Both the position numbers and the translations under genes were made by a program. Below the pieces are notes generated by a model, which saw only the letters and a list, made by a program, of their open reading frames with translations, was not told the DNA's origin and made no database searches. From Acidaminococcus sp. (GTDB taxonomy: Bacteria > Bacillota > Negativicutes > Acidaminococcales > Acidaminococcaceae): a stretch of DNA of 64,000 nt. This document shows positions 41,832-50,660 of the stretch, one piece after another. Where the stretch lies: positions 2,376,946 through 2,440,945 of the forward strand of contig JAKVOM010000001.1 of the NCBI GenBank assembly GCA_022482815.1, given 5' to 3'. Position 1 is the stretch's first letter; every line of letters starts with the position of its first letter.

Positions 41832-42617
41832 TTAAATGTACCGCTTCAGCGTGATTCCTATACGGCCTTTCTTCGTCGTTCCCCGCACTTCAGCCAGTTC
41901 TACGCGTCCGCGGGAACGGAAGGATATAATATCCCCTTCCTTAACCGGCATCGAAGGACTCTTAGCATCCTGCCAGTTGACCCGGACATTAAGTCCCTTG
42001 ATTTCGTCAGCCATACGGCTGCGGGACACCCCATAGCCGGCAGCGGCTACGGCGTCCAGCCGCAGTGCAGATACGGTAGCAGAGATAATTTTTACACGCT
42101 GTTCTTTTTCTTTGAGTTCGTCAAGACCAATTTCTTTAACTTCCACGACAGCTGCTCCGATTTTGGTCAGGTTGCTGAGCACATACTGAACCATAGGCTT
42201 ATCGACGACCATCTGACAGCCGTCGCTATTAAAAACAATATCGCCCAATACATCCCGCGTGCAGCCCATACCCATAAAGGCACCGAGCACATCGCGGTGA
42301 CCCAGGTCATAATAGCGCTTATCCCAGAGCACCTGCAGAGCTGCAATGGCAAAATCCGGCTGTCCGTAAAAGTCATCACAGATAAAAGCGACTCGCATCC
42401 GTTCCGCATTGAGGAATCCGCCATTTCTCTCAAGACGGATCTGCGGGAAGTTGGCAGCTACGATTTCAGCCACATTCTGTTCGTGGGGATCCATGAATCC
42501 GCTTATCTTAAAGCGGCGGCTGCGCCGTGCCGCATCCGCTAAATCCAGCATTTTGCCGGCAAATTCTTCGTCACCGCCGGACTTAAAAAAACGTAAGATT
42601 TTTTCTCTGTCAGCCAT
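41832..42617 (-). CDS. ylmH: YlmH-type S4-domain RNA-binding protein
   Basis: A 261-residue protein with a YlmH N-terminal region (NAERMRVAFICDD, LGHRDVLGAFMGMG) and a C-terminal S4 RNA-binding domain (RLDAVAAAGYGVSRSRMADEIKGLNVRVNW). In Bacillus, YlmH binds ribosomes and contributes to ribosome quality control and division-cluster functions. It follows proC by one base and ends the conserved ylm/sepF block. Confidence 0.93.
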   Translation of the reverse strand: MADREKILRFFKSGGDEEFAGKMLDLADAARRSRRFKISGFMDPHEQNVAEIVAANFPQIRLERNGGFLNAERMRVAFICDDFYGQPDFAIAALQVLWDKRYYDLGHRDVLGAFMGMGCTRDVLGDIVFNSDGCQMVVDKPMVQYVLSNLTKIGAAVVEVKEIGLDELKEKEQRVKIISATVSALRLDAVAAAGYGVSRSRMADEIKGLNVRVNWQDAKSPSMPVKEGDIISFRSRGRVELAEVRGTTKKGRIGITLKRYI

Positions 42618-42618
42618 A

Positions 42619-43440
42619 TTATTTCTTCAGCGCCGCGCTTCTGTCCAAAACAGCCTGCACCGCGTCATAGAACGCTCCTCTCACTGCATGATTCTCCAGG
42701 GCTTTGATTCCGGCAATTGTCGTGCCGCCGGGGCTCGTTACCTGGTCTCTGAGCTGAGCCGGATGGAGACCCGTCTTCAGTGCCATCACTCCGCTGCCTG
42801 CCATGGTCTGGGCGGCGAGCTGGATAGCGAGTTTCCGCGGCAGTCCTGCCATGACGCCGGCATCTGCCAGAGCATCAATGATGACAAACATATACCCGGG
42901 ACCGCAGCCGCTGATAGCCGTAATGGCTTCCATAGCACTTTCATCTACCCAGACAGCTTCACCGCAGGAAGTAAAGATGGCTTCCACAGCCTTTTTATCA
43001 GTCTCAGAAACATCTTCCGTTGCGGTGAGGGCACTCATACCCATACCGACGGAAAGCGGCGTATTTGGCATAACACGCACGATAGGATGACCCGGAATGA
43101 GCGCCTTCAGCATATCAATGGAATAACTGCCCATAATAGAGACGATGCAGGCATCTTTTTCCAAAGCTGCACACAGATCCGGCGTTACTGCCTTCTTAGC
43201 CATCTGCGGTTTCACAGCGAGCACAACAAAATGGGCTCCCTTTACGGCTTCCGCATTGTCATGCGTCACAGCAATGGCATAATTCTCGGTCAGGTATGAT
43301 TTACGGCCTTCTGAAGGTACACCTGCTGTAATTTGATTTTTCGTTACAAGGCCACCTTTTAAAATGCCCTTTAAAATAGCTTCCCCCATAGCTCCGCAGC
43401 CAATGAAGGTAATCTTGGTATCTTTGCTCAGTTCTCCCAT
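42619..43440 (-). CDS. proC: Pyrroline-5-carboxylate reductase
   Basis: A 273-residue enzyme that reduces pyrroline-5-carboxylate to proline with NAD(P)H. The dinucleotide motif is FIGCGAMGEAILKG. VVLAVKPQMA, VRVMPNTPLSVGMGMSAL and the C-terminal signature LRDQVTSPGGTTIAGIKALE also match. The start overlaps sepF by 13 bp. proC within the sepF cluster, in the place often held by ylmG, is seen in some other bacteria. Confidence 0.96.
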   Translation of the reverse strand: MGELSKDTKITFIGCGAMGEAILKGILKGGLVTKNQITAGVPSEGRKSYLTENYAIAVTHDNAEAVKGAHFVVLAVKPQMAKKAVTPDLCAALEKDACIVSIMGSYSIDMLKALIPGHPIVRVMPNTPLSVGMGMSALTATEDVSETDKKAVEAIFTSCGEAVWVDESAMEAITAISGCGPGYMFVIIDALADAGVMAGLPRKLAIQLAAQTMAGSGVMALKTGLHPAQLRDQVTSPGGTTIAGIKALENHAVRGAFYDAVQAVLDRSAALKK

Positions 43441-43937
43441 GGAGCTGCGCCTCCTTCTTTCGTATAGTTCGTATTTTCCACGTCAATATCCACATTTTGC
43501 GGAGCACACACCATAATATTGCGGCCGATTTTTTTCATCGTACCATCAATGGCATAAATCGTGCCGCTCATAAAATCGACAATGCGCTTCCGGACATCTG
43601 TGTCGGTATCTTCGAAGTTGATGACGACCGGCTGGTTCTTTCTGAGGTAATCAGCCATTTTCTGGACTTCGTCAAAATTAATCGGTTCGACAACAACGAC
43701 GCTGACCTGATTATGAGAAAGCGGCATGGAAATCAATTTATCCTCTTCACGTTCCTTTTTTCTGCCAAAAAGGAAGGAATCGCGCCGTGACCCGCGGGCG
43801 TCCCGTTCATCCCAGGTTTTGGCGCCGAACATGGAAACAACGTTATCGCCCTGCTCAGTTTCCATTTCTTCGTCTTCATAGTCTTCCATATCATCGCCGA
43901 TACCGAGTTTTGCTAAGAGTCTTTTGATAAAATTCAT
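43428..43937 (-). CDS. sepF: Cell division protein SepF
   Basis: A 169-residue FtsZ-interacting septum protein. The N-terminal amphipathic membrane-targeting helix is MNFIKRLLAKLGIG, followed by an acidic linker. The SepF core (about 78-160) contains VVVEPINFDEVQKMADYL, QPVVINFEDTD and FMSGTIYAIDGTMKKIGRNI. It tethers and shapes FtsZ filaments at the membrane. AAGGAGCAAATC precedes the ATG. The neighbours ylmD, ylmE and ylmH fit the conserved Gram-positive division cluster. Confidence 0.96.
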   Translation of the reverse strand: MNFIKRLLAKLGIGDDMEDYEDEEMETEQGDNVVSMFGAKTWDERDARGSRRDSFLFGRKKEREEDKLISMPLSHNQVSVVVVEPINFDEVQKMADYLRKNQPVVINFEDTDTDVRKRIVDFMSGTIYAIDGTMKKIGRNIMVCAPQNVDIDVENTNYTKEGGAAPWEN

Positions 43938-43947
43938 GATTTGCTCC

Positions 43948-44652
43948 TTAAAATTTTAACGAATAATCGCGGGCACCGTAAAGCGCTGAACCTACGCGGA
44001 CTTCATTAGCGCCTTCTTCAACAGCAATCCAGTAATCATGGGTCATCCCCATGGAAAGAATATTGCAGTCTTCGCTGCCAAGAGATTTTTTGAGCAGTAC
44101 AAAATCTTGATACCCGGCAGCAAAAACAGGACGCGTTTCTTCTACATTATCCGTAGCCTGAGCAATGACCATGACACCGCGGACACGGATATGGGTGTAA
44201 TTTTTGAGAGTGGGAATCACCGCACGGAATTCTTCCGGAGAAAAGCCGCTTTTCTGCGGTTCCCGGGCTTCATTGATTTGAAGCAGGACATCCATCACCT
44301 TATTTTGAGCCGCAGCCGCCTTATCGATATGTTCCAGAATCTTTGTGCTGTCAACAGACTCAATGATGGCAAAGTGCTCTACGGCATGCTTGACCTTATT
44401 TGTCTGCAAGTGCCCAATCAAGTGCCATATGCCGCCCGGAGGAAGTACTTCCTGCTTATGCATGGCTTCCTGCACGCGGTTTTCCCCAATATGAGTCAGC
44501 CCGGCTTTCAAGGTATCCGTCACGATGGAAGCAGGATGATTTTTAGTGACAGCGAGAATAGTCACCTCCCGGCCTGTAATTTTTTCTTCTTTACGATTGG
44601 CCAGGGCCTTTTGAATCCTGTCCTGAACTTCTTTAATCTTATCTTCCAACAT
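43948..44652 (-). CDS. ylmE: YggS/PLPBP family pyridoxal-phosphate protein
   Basis: A 234-residue fold-type III PLP protein from the ATG at 44652; the ATG four codons earlier abuts the AAGGGAG. The PLP lysine is in ILAVTKNHP. GENRVQEAMHK, WHLIGHLQTNKVK, IESVDS and the phosphate-binding SMGMTHDYWIAVEEGANEVRVGS also match. Family members balance vitamin B6 and amino-acid pools and have no clear catalytic activity. It lies between the YlmD-like gene and sepF. Confidence 0.94.
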   Translation of the reverse strand: MLEDKIKEVQDRIQKALANRKEEKITGREVTILAVTKNHPASIVTDTLKAGLTHIGENRVQEAMHKQEVLPPGGIWHLIGHLQTNKVKHAVEHFAIIESVDSTKILEHIDKAAAAQNKVMDVLLQINEAREPQKSGFSPEEFRAVIPTLKNYTHIRVRGVMVIAQATDNVEETRPVFAAGYQDFVLLKKSLGSEDCNILSMGMTHDYWIAVEEGANEVRVGSALYGARDYSLKF

Positions 44653-44674
44653 GGGAATATCCATCTCCCTTTTA

Positions 44675-45478
44675 CTACTTTTTATAAATAATGGCAGCCA
44701 TACGTCCTGTATGGCCATGTTCAGCCCGATAGGAAAAATAGAGATCATGATGGCAAGCTGTGCAAAACCGGGCAATGAGAATTTGTTTCTCAGGTACGCC
44801 GGCCGCAAGCAATTCCCACCGGTTCATCTCCCAGAGGTCCAGCTGATAATGATCTTTCCAGGTAGGACGAAAGCACGCTTCCATTCCGACTGCCTGCTCC
44901 AGCACGCGGCGGTCCACTTCGTAGCAGCAGGCCCCGATGGAAGGCCCTATAGCTGCCGTCAAATGCTCCGGACGGCTGCCAAACTGTGCCTTCATGAGGG
45001 CAATTCCTTTATCGACAATACGAGCTACACTGCCGCGCCAACCGGCATGAACCAGGCCGACAGCTCCCGAGACTGTATCCGCCAGCATCACGGGGACACA
45101 GTCCGCATAAAAAAGCATCAGCGGAAGCCTTTTGCAGTCAGTAACGAGACCATCTGTATCGGGAATCGTCGATGCAAAATTGCGTGAGCCCCGCCCTGCT
45201 TCTTTTTCTGTGACAGCGACTACGAGACTCCCGTGGACCTGGGCGCAAGTTACTGCCTGATCCAATGAGAAACTCATCGCCGCAGCCACTTTCTCCCGGT
45301 TACGGACAACCTTCTCCGGGTCATCACCGACATGAAGAGCCATGTTAAGTGCTCCCGGACAAATATCACTTTCGCCGCCCATGCGGCAGGTAAAACCATG
45401 AATAAAACCCATCTTTTCCAGTGCGGGAAAGTACCCGATCCGGATTCCGTTTCTTTCCTTGAACGCAAAGTCTGCCAT
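44675..45478 (-). CDS. pgeF: YfiH/PgeF-type multicopper-fold nucleosidase (YlmD)
   Basis: A 267-residue protein of the YfiH/LACC1 family, known for purine nucleoside phosphorylase and editing activity. The metal/catalytic residues lie in QVHGSLV, YADCVPVMLAD, LVHAGWRGSVARIVD and AIGPSIGACCYEV. It heads the ylmD-ylmE-sepF-proC-ylmH run. The start at 45478 has AGGGGGGAGTACCT upstream. Confidence 0.94.
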   Translation of the reverse strand: MADFAFKERNGIRIGYFPALEKMGFIHGFTCRMGGESDICPGALNMALHVGDDPEKVVRNREKVAAAMSFSLDQAVTCAQVHGSLVVAVTEKEAGRGSRNFASTIPDTDGLVTDCKRLPLMLFYADCVPVMLADTVSGAVGLVHAGWRGSVARIVDKGIALMKAQFGSRPEHLTAAIGPSIGACCYEVDRRVLEQAVGMEACFRPTWKDHYQLDLWEMNRWELLAAGVPEKQILIARFCTACHHDLYFSYRAEHGHTGRMAAIIYKK

Positions 45479-45519
45479 AGGTACTCCCCCCTCATCATCT
45501 ATCAGATGTTTTCTGCCAA

Positions 45520-47007
45520 TTATTTTTTATCCTTTAAGGCATCCTCCATCCGCTTAATCATTGTATCCAGTACTTTAAGACGGGCATATTTTTTATTATT
45601 GGCCTCGACGACTGTCCACGGAGCAATCGTCGTATCCGTCTTATAAAGCATTTCGTTAACAGCATCGACATAGGCATCCCATTTGTCGCGGTTGCGCCAG
45701 TCTTCGGCCGTAATCTTCCATGTCTTATTCGGATCGTTTTCACGGGCCTGGAACCGTTTATACTGTTCGTCCTTATCAATCTGCATCCAGAATTTCTGAA
45801 CAATGATGCCCTGCTTGACCCATTGTGCTTCCATATCATTGATTTCTTTGTAGGCCATCTTCCAGTCCACAACAGGCGTAAAACGCTCCACGCGTTCCAC
45901 CAGAACGCGGCCGTACCAGGTGCGGTCAAAAACTGCGAGTTCACCCGGCTTCGGAAGCTTCGTCCAGAACCGCCACAGGTAATGATACTGCTTTTCCAGG
46001 TCCGAAGGAGCGCTGACAGGGTTTACGCGGTAGCCCAGAGGATCAAGCGGTGCTACCAGACGTTTAATGGCACCGCCTTTACCACCGGCATCCCAGCCCT
46101 CAAAACCGACGATAGTAGAAATACCACGCTTATAGAGCTCAAACTGCAGCTCAGCAATGCGTTTATGGTATTTTTTTAACTTTTCATCGTAGTCTTTTTC
46201 GTCAACTTCCTGGTAACAGCAGTAACGACCGAGGATATCCGGAATCGTCGGATCCGGCGCATAAGACAGGATATCTTTCTTTTTCTCTTCAAGATTAAAC
46301 TTCAGGGCCTTTTCCAATTCGGCAATGAGTACATCCATCACGTCACAAATCCCGGCCCGACGGTCCTCCATGGACACAATGTGCCAGGGTGCGATCATCG
46401 TATTCGTCTCTACCAGCATTTTTTCATAGACGTCACGATAGGATTCATAGTCGAGACCTTCGACTCCCCCCGGTGTCAGTTCTTCCCAGCGACTCGCTGT
46501 ATCATCTTCTGCTTTGGCAATATTCTTTTCCTGCTGCTTCTTGGTAATCTGAGTAAAAATCTTGATGATTTTATAACCGCCGCTCACCAGTTCCTGTTCA
46601 AATGCGTTAATTTCAGTAAACGGGACATGGTACCATTCGGAAGCTTCATCAGGATCACCTACATCATGCTCATTCCGCAGGAAATACCAGGCACGATGGT
46701 GAATGGCAATCTGCCCTTTGGCAGGCAGTTCTTTCCAAAACTGCGTAAAGAAGGGCATTTTCTTTTGCTCTTCCGTCGTCTTCGAGGCAGAAAATACACG
46801 GTAACTGCGGGGGTCCAAAGCCGAAATGACCTTACTCACAAGAAGACTGCGGTAAGCGCCGCGGAATCCTTCAAACAAGATGATGACCGGGATTTTAGCT
46901 TCCCGAATGGACCGCTGTAAAAATCCCAGGCGGGCACTTTGTTCATCAAACTTTTTGGCATACTCTTCTTTGTTTAATTTTTTTGAGGTGTCAATCATAT
47001 CCAGCAT
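45520..47007 (-). CDS. pap: Polyphosphate:AMP phosphotransferase (double PPK2 domain)
   Basis: A 495-residue protein made of two fused PPK2 domains. The N-terminal copy has a degenerate P-loop (FEGFRGAYRS). The C-terminal copy keeps the full Walker A (GFEGWDAGGKGGAIKRL) and FDRTWYGRVLVERVE. This arrangement is typical of class II PPK2, which makes ADP from AMP and polyphosphate. It would let the cell recover nucleotide energy from polyphosphate. AAGGGTCGGATAGCG precedes the ATG. It is the only gene between the ylm cluster and a repeat-filled gap. Confidence 0.94.
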   Translation of the reverse strand: MLDMIDTSKKLNKEEYAKKFDEQSARLGFLQRSIREAKIPVIILFEGFRGAYRSLLVSKVISALDPRSYRVFSASKTTEEQKKMPFFTQFWKELPAKGQIAIHHRAWYFLRNEHDVGDPDEASEWYHVPFTEINAFEQELVSGGYKIIKIFTQITKKQQEKNIAKAEDDTASRWEELTPGGVEGLDYESYRDVYEKMLVETNTMIAPWHIVSMEDRRAGICDVMDVLIAELEKALKFNLEEKKKDILSYAPDPTIPDILGRYCCYQEVDEKDYDEKLKKYHKRIAELQFELYKRGISTIVGFEGWDAGGKGGAIKRLVAPLDPLGYRVNPVSAPSDLEKQYHYLWRFWTKLPKPGELAVFDRTWYGRVLVERVERFTPVVDWKMAYKEINDMEAQWVKQGIIVQKFWMQIDKDEQYKRFQARENDPNKTWKITAEDWRNRDKWDAYVDAVNEMLYKTDTTIAPWTVVEANNKKYARLKVLDTMIKRMEDALKDKK

Positions 47008-47119
47008 CGCTATCCGACCCTTCTGCTTAAAATAAAAAGTCGCTTTTCAAATGCATTACTGTGTATCGTATAATTATACCATGCTGAGGCAGAGTGTGTA
47101 CAATAATTGAGACGAAAAG

Positions 47120-47380
47120 ATAAAAAGGCAGCCTTGGGCATTTAGTTGTGGCAGGGGATAGTGGATAGTGAATAGTGGATAGTGGATAGTGGATAGTTAG
47201 GGGTTAGTACTGTAGCGCGGGCAGATTGTTGGGTAAATAACAGAGCAGATAGCAGTCCGCAGTTAGCTGCAGTTAGCAAAACCTACGGCAGTGGGATACG
47301 TCCTTCGGTCACTTCGTTTTCCCTCCTTCCGACTGCGTGGAAGGAGGAGATAGAGGAACATCAAATTTCCGTAGGAAATT
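47120..47380. repeat. Composite intergenic repeat (A, B, G, D)
   Basis: A-like GGCAGCCTTGGGCATTTAG (about 47126) is followed by at least six tandem GATAGTG heptamers at 47157-47203. G (GCAGATAGCAGTCCGCAGTT, about 47240) and D (GGTCACTTCG...TCCGACTGCGTGGAAGGAGG, 47297-47350) follow. The rest of the gap 47008-47440 has nothing else but the yqeY terminator. Confidence 0.8.
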
Positions 47381-47387
47381 TACTTAT

Positions 47388-47435
47388 AAAAATAACCGGA
47401 TAAGACAGCCTTCCGACTATCTTATCCGGTTTTGT
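47388..47435 (-). terminator. Terminator of the yqeY gene
   Basis: AACCGGATAAGA pairs with TCTTATCCGGTT around a GTCGGAAGG-type loop, followed by ATTTTTA on the minus strand. Confidence 0.88.
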
Positions 47436-47440
47436 TCCTC

Positions 47441-47893
47441 TTACTGCTGCAGGAATCCTTTTACGAGCGCGTTGATCTTCTGACCGGATGCACGGCCATG
47501 GGTCTGAGCCATAACTCTTCCCATTACCTTGCCCATATCTTTCATGGACTTTGCACCAACGGCAGCAATCACGTCCTTAACAATGGCTTCCAATTCATCG
47601 TCGCTCAGTGGCTTCGGCAGGTAATTTTTGAGGATTTCAATTTCCTGCTGATTTTTTTCCACGAGGTCAGGACGGTTAGCGTCCTTGATTTCAGCGATGG
47701 TGTCTTCTCTCTGCTTGACTTCCTTCATGAGGACAGCAATGACGGCATCATCATTCAGTGTAGTCTTTTCATCAATCTCTTTGTTACGGATTGCAGCCCA
47801 GGCCATGCGAAGTACAGCCAGCTTAAGTTTACCGGCCTCTCTCTCTTTCATGGCGGTCTTCATATCCGTCTGCAGGAGTTCTCTTAAAGCCAC
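47441..47893 (-). CDS. yqeY: GatB/YqeY domain protein
   Basis: A 150-residue protein starting at the GTG at 47893 (GGGGTG upstream), giving the usual opening ALRELLQTDMKTAMKERE. The helical GatB/YqeY domain shows LKLAVLRMAWAAIRNKEID, VLMKEVKQREDTI, ILKNYLPKPLSDDEL and MGKVMGRVMAQTHGRASG. It resembles the tail of the amidotransferase subunit GatB and may bind tRNA; the role is not settled. It follows rpsU, as in many Firmicutes. Confidence 0.92.
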   Translation of the reverse strand: MALRELLQTDMKTAMKEREAGKLKLAVLRMAWAAIRNKEIDEKTTLNDDAVIAVLMKEVKQREDTIAEIKDANRPDLVEKNQQEIEILKNYLPKPLSDDELEAIVKDVIAAVGAKSMKDMGKVMGRVMAQTHGRASGQKINALVKGFLQQ

Positions 47894-47913
47894 TCGTAAC
47901 ACCCCAAACTTAA

Positions 47914-48090
47914 TTATCTGGATTTACGTTTTCTGGCAGCTTCGGACTTTTTCTTACGTCTTACGCTGGGTTTTTCGTAGTGCTCGCGTTTTCTTACTTC
48001 GCTCAGCACGCCAGCCTTCTGCGTAGCACGCTTGAAACGACGAAGAGCGCTATCGATAGATTCAGTTTTGCCAACTCTGATCTCAGTCAT
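47914..48090 (-). CDS. rpsU: Ribosomal protein S21
   Basis: This 58-residue small-subunit protein reads [20 protein letters not shown] and ends in a very basic arginine/lysine-rich tail ([15 protein letters not shown]). It matches bacterial S21, which sits near the 3' end of 16S rRNA and helps initiation. GGAGGGAGGGATATAG precedes the ATG. It lies 20 bp upstream of yqeY, the usual order in Firmicutes. Confidence 0.96.
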   Translation of the reverse strand: MTEIRVGKTESIDSALRRFKRATQKAGVLSEVRKREHYEKPSVRRKKKSEAARKRKSR

Positions 48091-48246
48091 CTATATCCCT
48101 CCCTCCACGTCTCTTTAGGGAAGTGTTGTTGAAAATTAACACCTAGCCATTATACCGTAGAAAGCGGGTTTCTGTCAATATTTTAGGCAAAGACAGCATG
48201 CGCCTTTTTGCTGATTTCACATACTGTTCTGAATGAAACTAAAAGC

Positions 48247-48582
48247 TCAGCACGGAGGCCAGCCTAATACTTTGCCGCCTAAAATATGGACATGCAGGTG
48301 CGGTACTGTTTGCCCGCCGTCTTTTCCGAAATTAATTACGACACGGAAGCCGCTTTCCTTGATACCAAGCTTCGTCGTAATTTCATCCAGTTTGGATTGG
48401 ATATAGACAAGAATGTCAGGTGAAGCTGTCAGGATGCTTTCCGTATGTTCTTTCGGAATGACCAGTACATGGACCGGAGCGCCAGGGTTCAGGTCATTGA
48501 TGACGATGATCTTATCATCTTCATAGACTTTCTTGGACGGAATTTCTCCGGACACGATTTTGCAGAATACACAATCACTCAT
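48247..48582 (-). CDS. HIT family (HINT-like) hydrolase
   Basis: A 111-residue protein from the ATG at 48582 (GGAGGTGAAACCC upstream). It has an N-terminal CVFCKIVSGEIPSKKVYED with a zinc-type Cys pair and the histidine triad VPHLHVHILGG at the C-terminus. HINT proteins cleave nucleoside phosphoramidates such as aminoacyl-AMP. It sits between mtaB and rpsU in the extended heat-shock/ribosome-associated run. Confidence 0.95.
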   Translation of the reverse strand: MSDCVFCKIVSGEIPSKKVYEDDKIIVINDLNPGAPVHVLVIPKEHTESILTASPDILVYIQSKLDEITTKLGIKESGFRVVINFGKDGGQTVPHLHVHILGGKVLGWPPC

Positions 48583-48606
48583 GGGTTTCACCTCCGGTTT
48601 CATCTT

Positions 48607-49914
48607 TTATATTATATCACCCTTGAGACCGTCCTCAAATAGGTTTTCTAAATGAACCTGGGTGATTTTACCCTCAATATCTTCCCGCGGCGTATCGCAG
48701 TAAACACGGACATAGCCTGGCGTAAAGCCTTCCCAGTAACCGGCCTCGTTACGGCGTTCCCAAAGGACCGTGGAATCAAGACCGACAATGCTTTCCCGGT
48801 AGGCTTTGTTGCCCTTGGCATCGATAACTTCCAGGCGGTGTACGCGGTTCTGCTTTTCCTTATTGGACAACTGTTCCTTCATGGCCGCAGCCGGAGTCCC
48901 CTGCCTGCGGGAATAGGGGAAGATGTGGATTTTGCTGAAGCCGCATTCCTCACAAAAATGCAGGGACGCTTCAAAATCTTCTTCGGTTTCCCCGGGGAAA
49001 CCGACAATCACATCGGTCGTAATAGCGACATGCGGCACACGCGCGCGGATATTTTTCAGCAAAGAAGCAAATTTGGCCGTGTCATAAGGCCGGTGCATGT
49101 TCTTGAGAGTCTTATCACATCCGGCCTGCAGCGGCAGATGCAGATGCGCACAAAGACGATGGTCTTTCATCATGAGGTCAAGAAGCGCGTCCTCTACTTC
49201 CACCGATTCAAGGGAACCGAGGCGGATTCTTGCTACATCGGGAACGGAGAGAGCGGCCTTTACTGCGTCGGAAAGACGCGGTCCGCCAGGATTTTCTTTG
49301 CCGTAACAGCCAAGATGAATACCTATCAGCACGATTTCCTTATACCCTTCGTCAGTGAGTCTCTGCACTTCGCGGCGAATGCTCTCAAGGGAACGGGAAC
49401 GCAGGTGCCCTCTGGCATAGGGAATGATGCAGTAAGCACAGTACTGATCGCAGCCTTCCTGGATTTTGAGAAATGCGCGGTCGCGGCTTTCATCGACGGC
49501 AGCTTCCATATCTTCAAAGGCGCGCCCTTTCGGCAGTTCCTGCACATCATTGTACGGTGCTGCGCTGTCATCTTTCAAACGTGATTCCACAAGCTCTACA
49601 ATCCGCTTCCGGTCCTGTGTCCCTACCATGAGATCTACACCTTCAAGTGACGCTACTTCATCCGGTGCCGTCTGAGGATAACATCCGGTCACGACGATAA
49701 GGGGCTTGGGGTTCCGTTTAGCTGTCCGGCGAATCATGCGGCGGGATTTCCCCTGCCCCACATTTGTAACCACACAGGTATTGATTAAGCAGATATCGGA
49801 GGGTTCATCAAAGGGCACAATCGTATAGCCGGCTTCCTGGAAAAGTTTTTCCATGGAAGCGGTATCTGATTGATTGACTTTGCACCCGAGCGTATAAAAG
49901 CTGATTCTTTTCAT
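48607..49914 (-). CDS. mtaB: tRNA t6A37 methylthiotransferase
   Basis: A 435-residue radical-SAM enzyme that adds a methylthio group to t6A37 in tRNA. It has the N-terminal UPF0004 domain with TLGCKVNQSD, INTCVVTN and VTGCYPQTA (three cluster cysteines). The radical SAM motif is CDQYCAYCIIPYARG, and a TRAM-like C-terminus follows. The start at 49914 is preceded by GGAGG at a longer spacing. It follows rsmE by 10 bp in the order dnaJ-prmA-rsmE-mtaB. Confidence 0.95.
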   Translation of the reverse strand: MKRISFYTLGCKVNQSDTASMEKLFQEAGYTIVPFDEPSDICLINTCVVTNVGQGKSRRMIRRTAKRNPKPLIVVTGCYPQTAPDEVASLEGVDLMVGTQDRKRIVELVESRLKDDSAAPYNDVQELPKGRAFEDMEAAVDESRDRAFLKIQEGCDQYCAYCIIPYARGHLRSRSLESIRREVQRLTDEGYKEIVLIGIHLGCYGKENPGGPRLSDAVKAALSVPDVARIRLGSLESVEVEDALLDLMMKDHRLCAHLHLPLQAGCDKTLKNMHRPYDTAKFASLLKNIRARVPHVAITTDVIVGFPGETEEDFEASLHFCEECGFSKIHIFPYSRRQGTPAAAMKEQLSNKEKQNRVHRLEVIDAKGNKAYRESIVGLDSTVLWERRNEAGYWEGFTPGYVRVYCDTPREDIEGKITQVHLENLFEDGLKGDII

Positions 49915-49924
49915 ATTTTTGATG

Positions 49925-50659
49925 TTAACCTCCAAGATTTCCTGTTTCGTACATGATTGCTGTGAGCGCAGCAAGTGCCGCGGTCTCGGTCCGCATGATG
50001 CGGGGTCCGAGACTTACTGAAATAAAGCCCAGTTCCAGGGCCAGTGTATATTCATCTTTCGCGATGCCGCCTTCCGGACCAATGACAAAAGCGACGGACT
50101 TTGCCCCTTTATGAGCGACAAGTTCCTCGCGGATGCCTCTCGTATCTTCCACTTCGTACGGCATGAGTTTTAAATCAGCCGAAGAACTGCGCATAATCGT
50201 CTCAAGTTTTTCCGGAGGATACACCACCGGGATAATATCCCTTTTACTTTGCTTAGCGGCGGCTTCAGCAATTTTCTGCCAGCGTTCCGTTTTTTTAGCG
50301 GCGCGCTGCGGATCAAGACGCACGACAGAGTGCGCCATCACAGCAGGGCGAATCTCCGTCACACCCAGTTCAATGGCCTTCTGAATAACCCACTCCAGCT
50401 TATCCTGCTTGGGCAGTCCCTGAATCAGTGTGACTTTGACATCCGGCTCATGATTGAGTTTCAGTTTATGATCCAGAGCGATTGATACCGTTTTATCCTG
50501 AAAACCGGTAATCTTCATGACTGCGGCCACCTGGTCAAGACTCACAATCTGCAGTGCCTCGCCCACTTTCATGCGCAGCACATGAGTAATATGATGGGCA
50601 TCAGGTCCTGTAATCTGCATCGTGTCAGCAAAAGGTTCGGTTAAGAAGAAACGGTACAC
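49925..50659 (-). CDS. rsmE: 16S rRNA (uracil-1498-N3)-methyltransferase
   Basis: A 244-residue SPOUT-class methyltransferase. It has the N-terminal PUA-like ITGPDAHHITHVLRMKVGE and the knotted SAM-binding region FVIGPEGGIAKDEYTLA...VSLGPRIMRTETAALAAL. QGLPKQDKLEWVIQKAIELG is also typical. It modifies U1498 in 16S rRNA. The start is GTG at 50659, one base after the prmA stop with AAGGA upstream, so it is coupled to prmA. Confidence 0.95.
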   Translation of the reverse strand: MYRFFLTEPFADTMQITGPDAHHITHVLRMKVGEALQIVSLDQVAAVMKITGFQDKTVSIALDHKLKLNHEPDVKVTLIQGLPKQDKLEWVIQKAIELGVTEIRPAVMAHSVVRLDPQRAAKKTERWQKIAEAAAKQSKRDIIPVVYPPEKLETIMRSSSADLKLMPYEVEDTRGIREELVAHKGAKSVAFVIGPEGGIAKDEYTLALELGFISVSLGPRIMRTETAALAALTAIMYETGNLGG

Positions 50660-50660
50660 G

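Noticed and set aside
47157-47203. Tandem heptamers as a possible CRISPR or origin iteron array
   Set aside because: No spacers, no cas genes, and no dnaA, rep or DnaA-box cluster nearby; they belong to the dispersed repeat modules.
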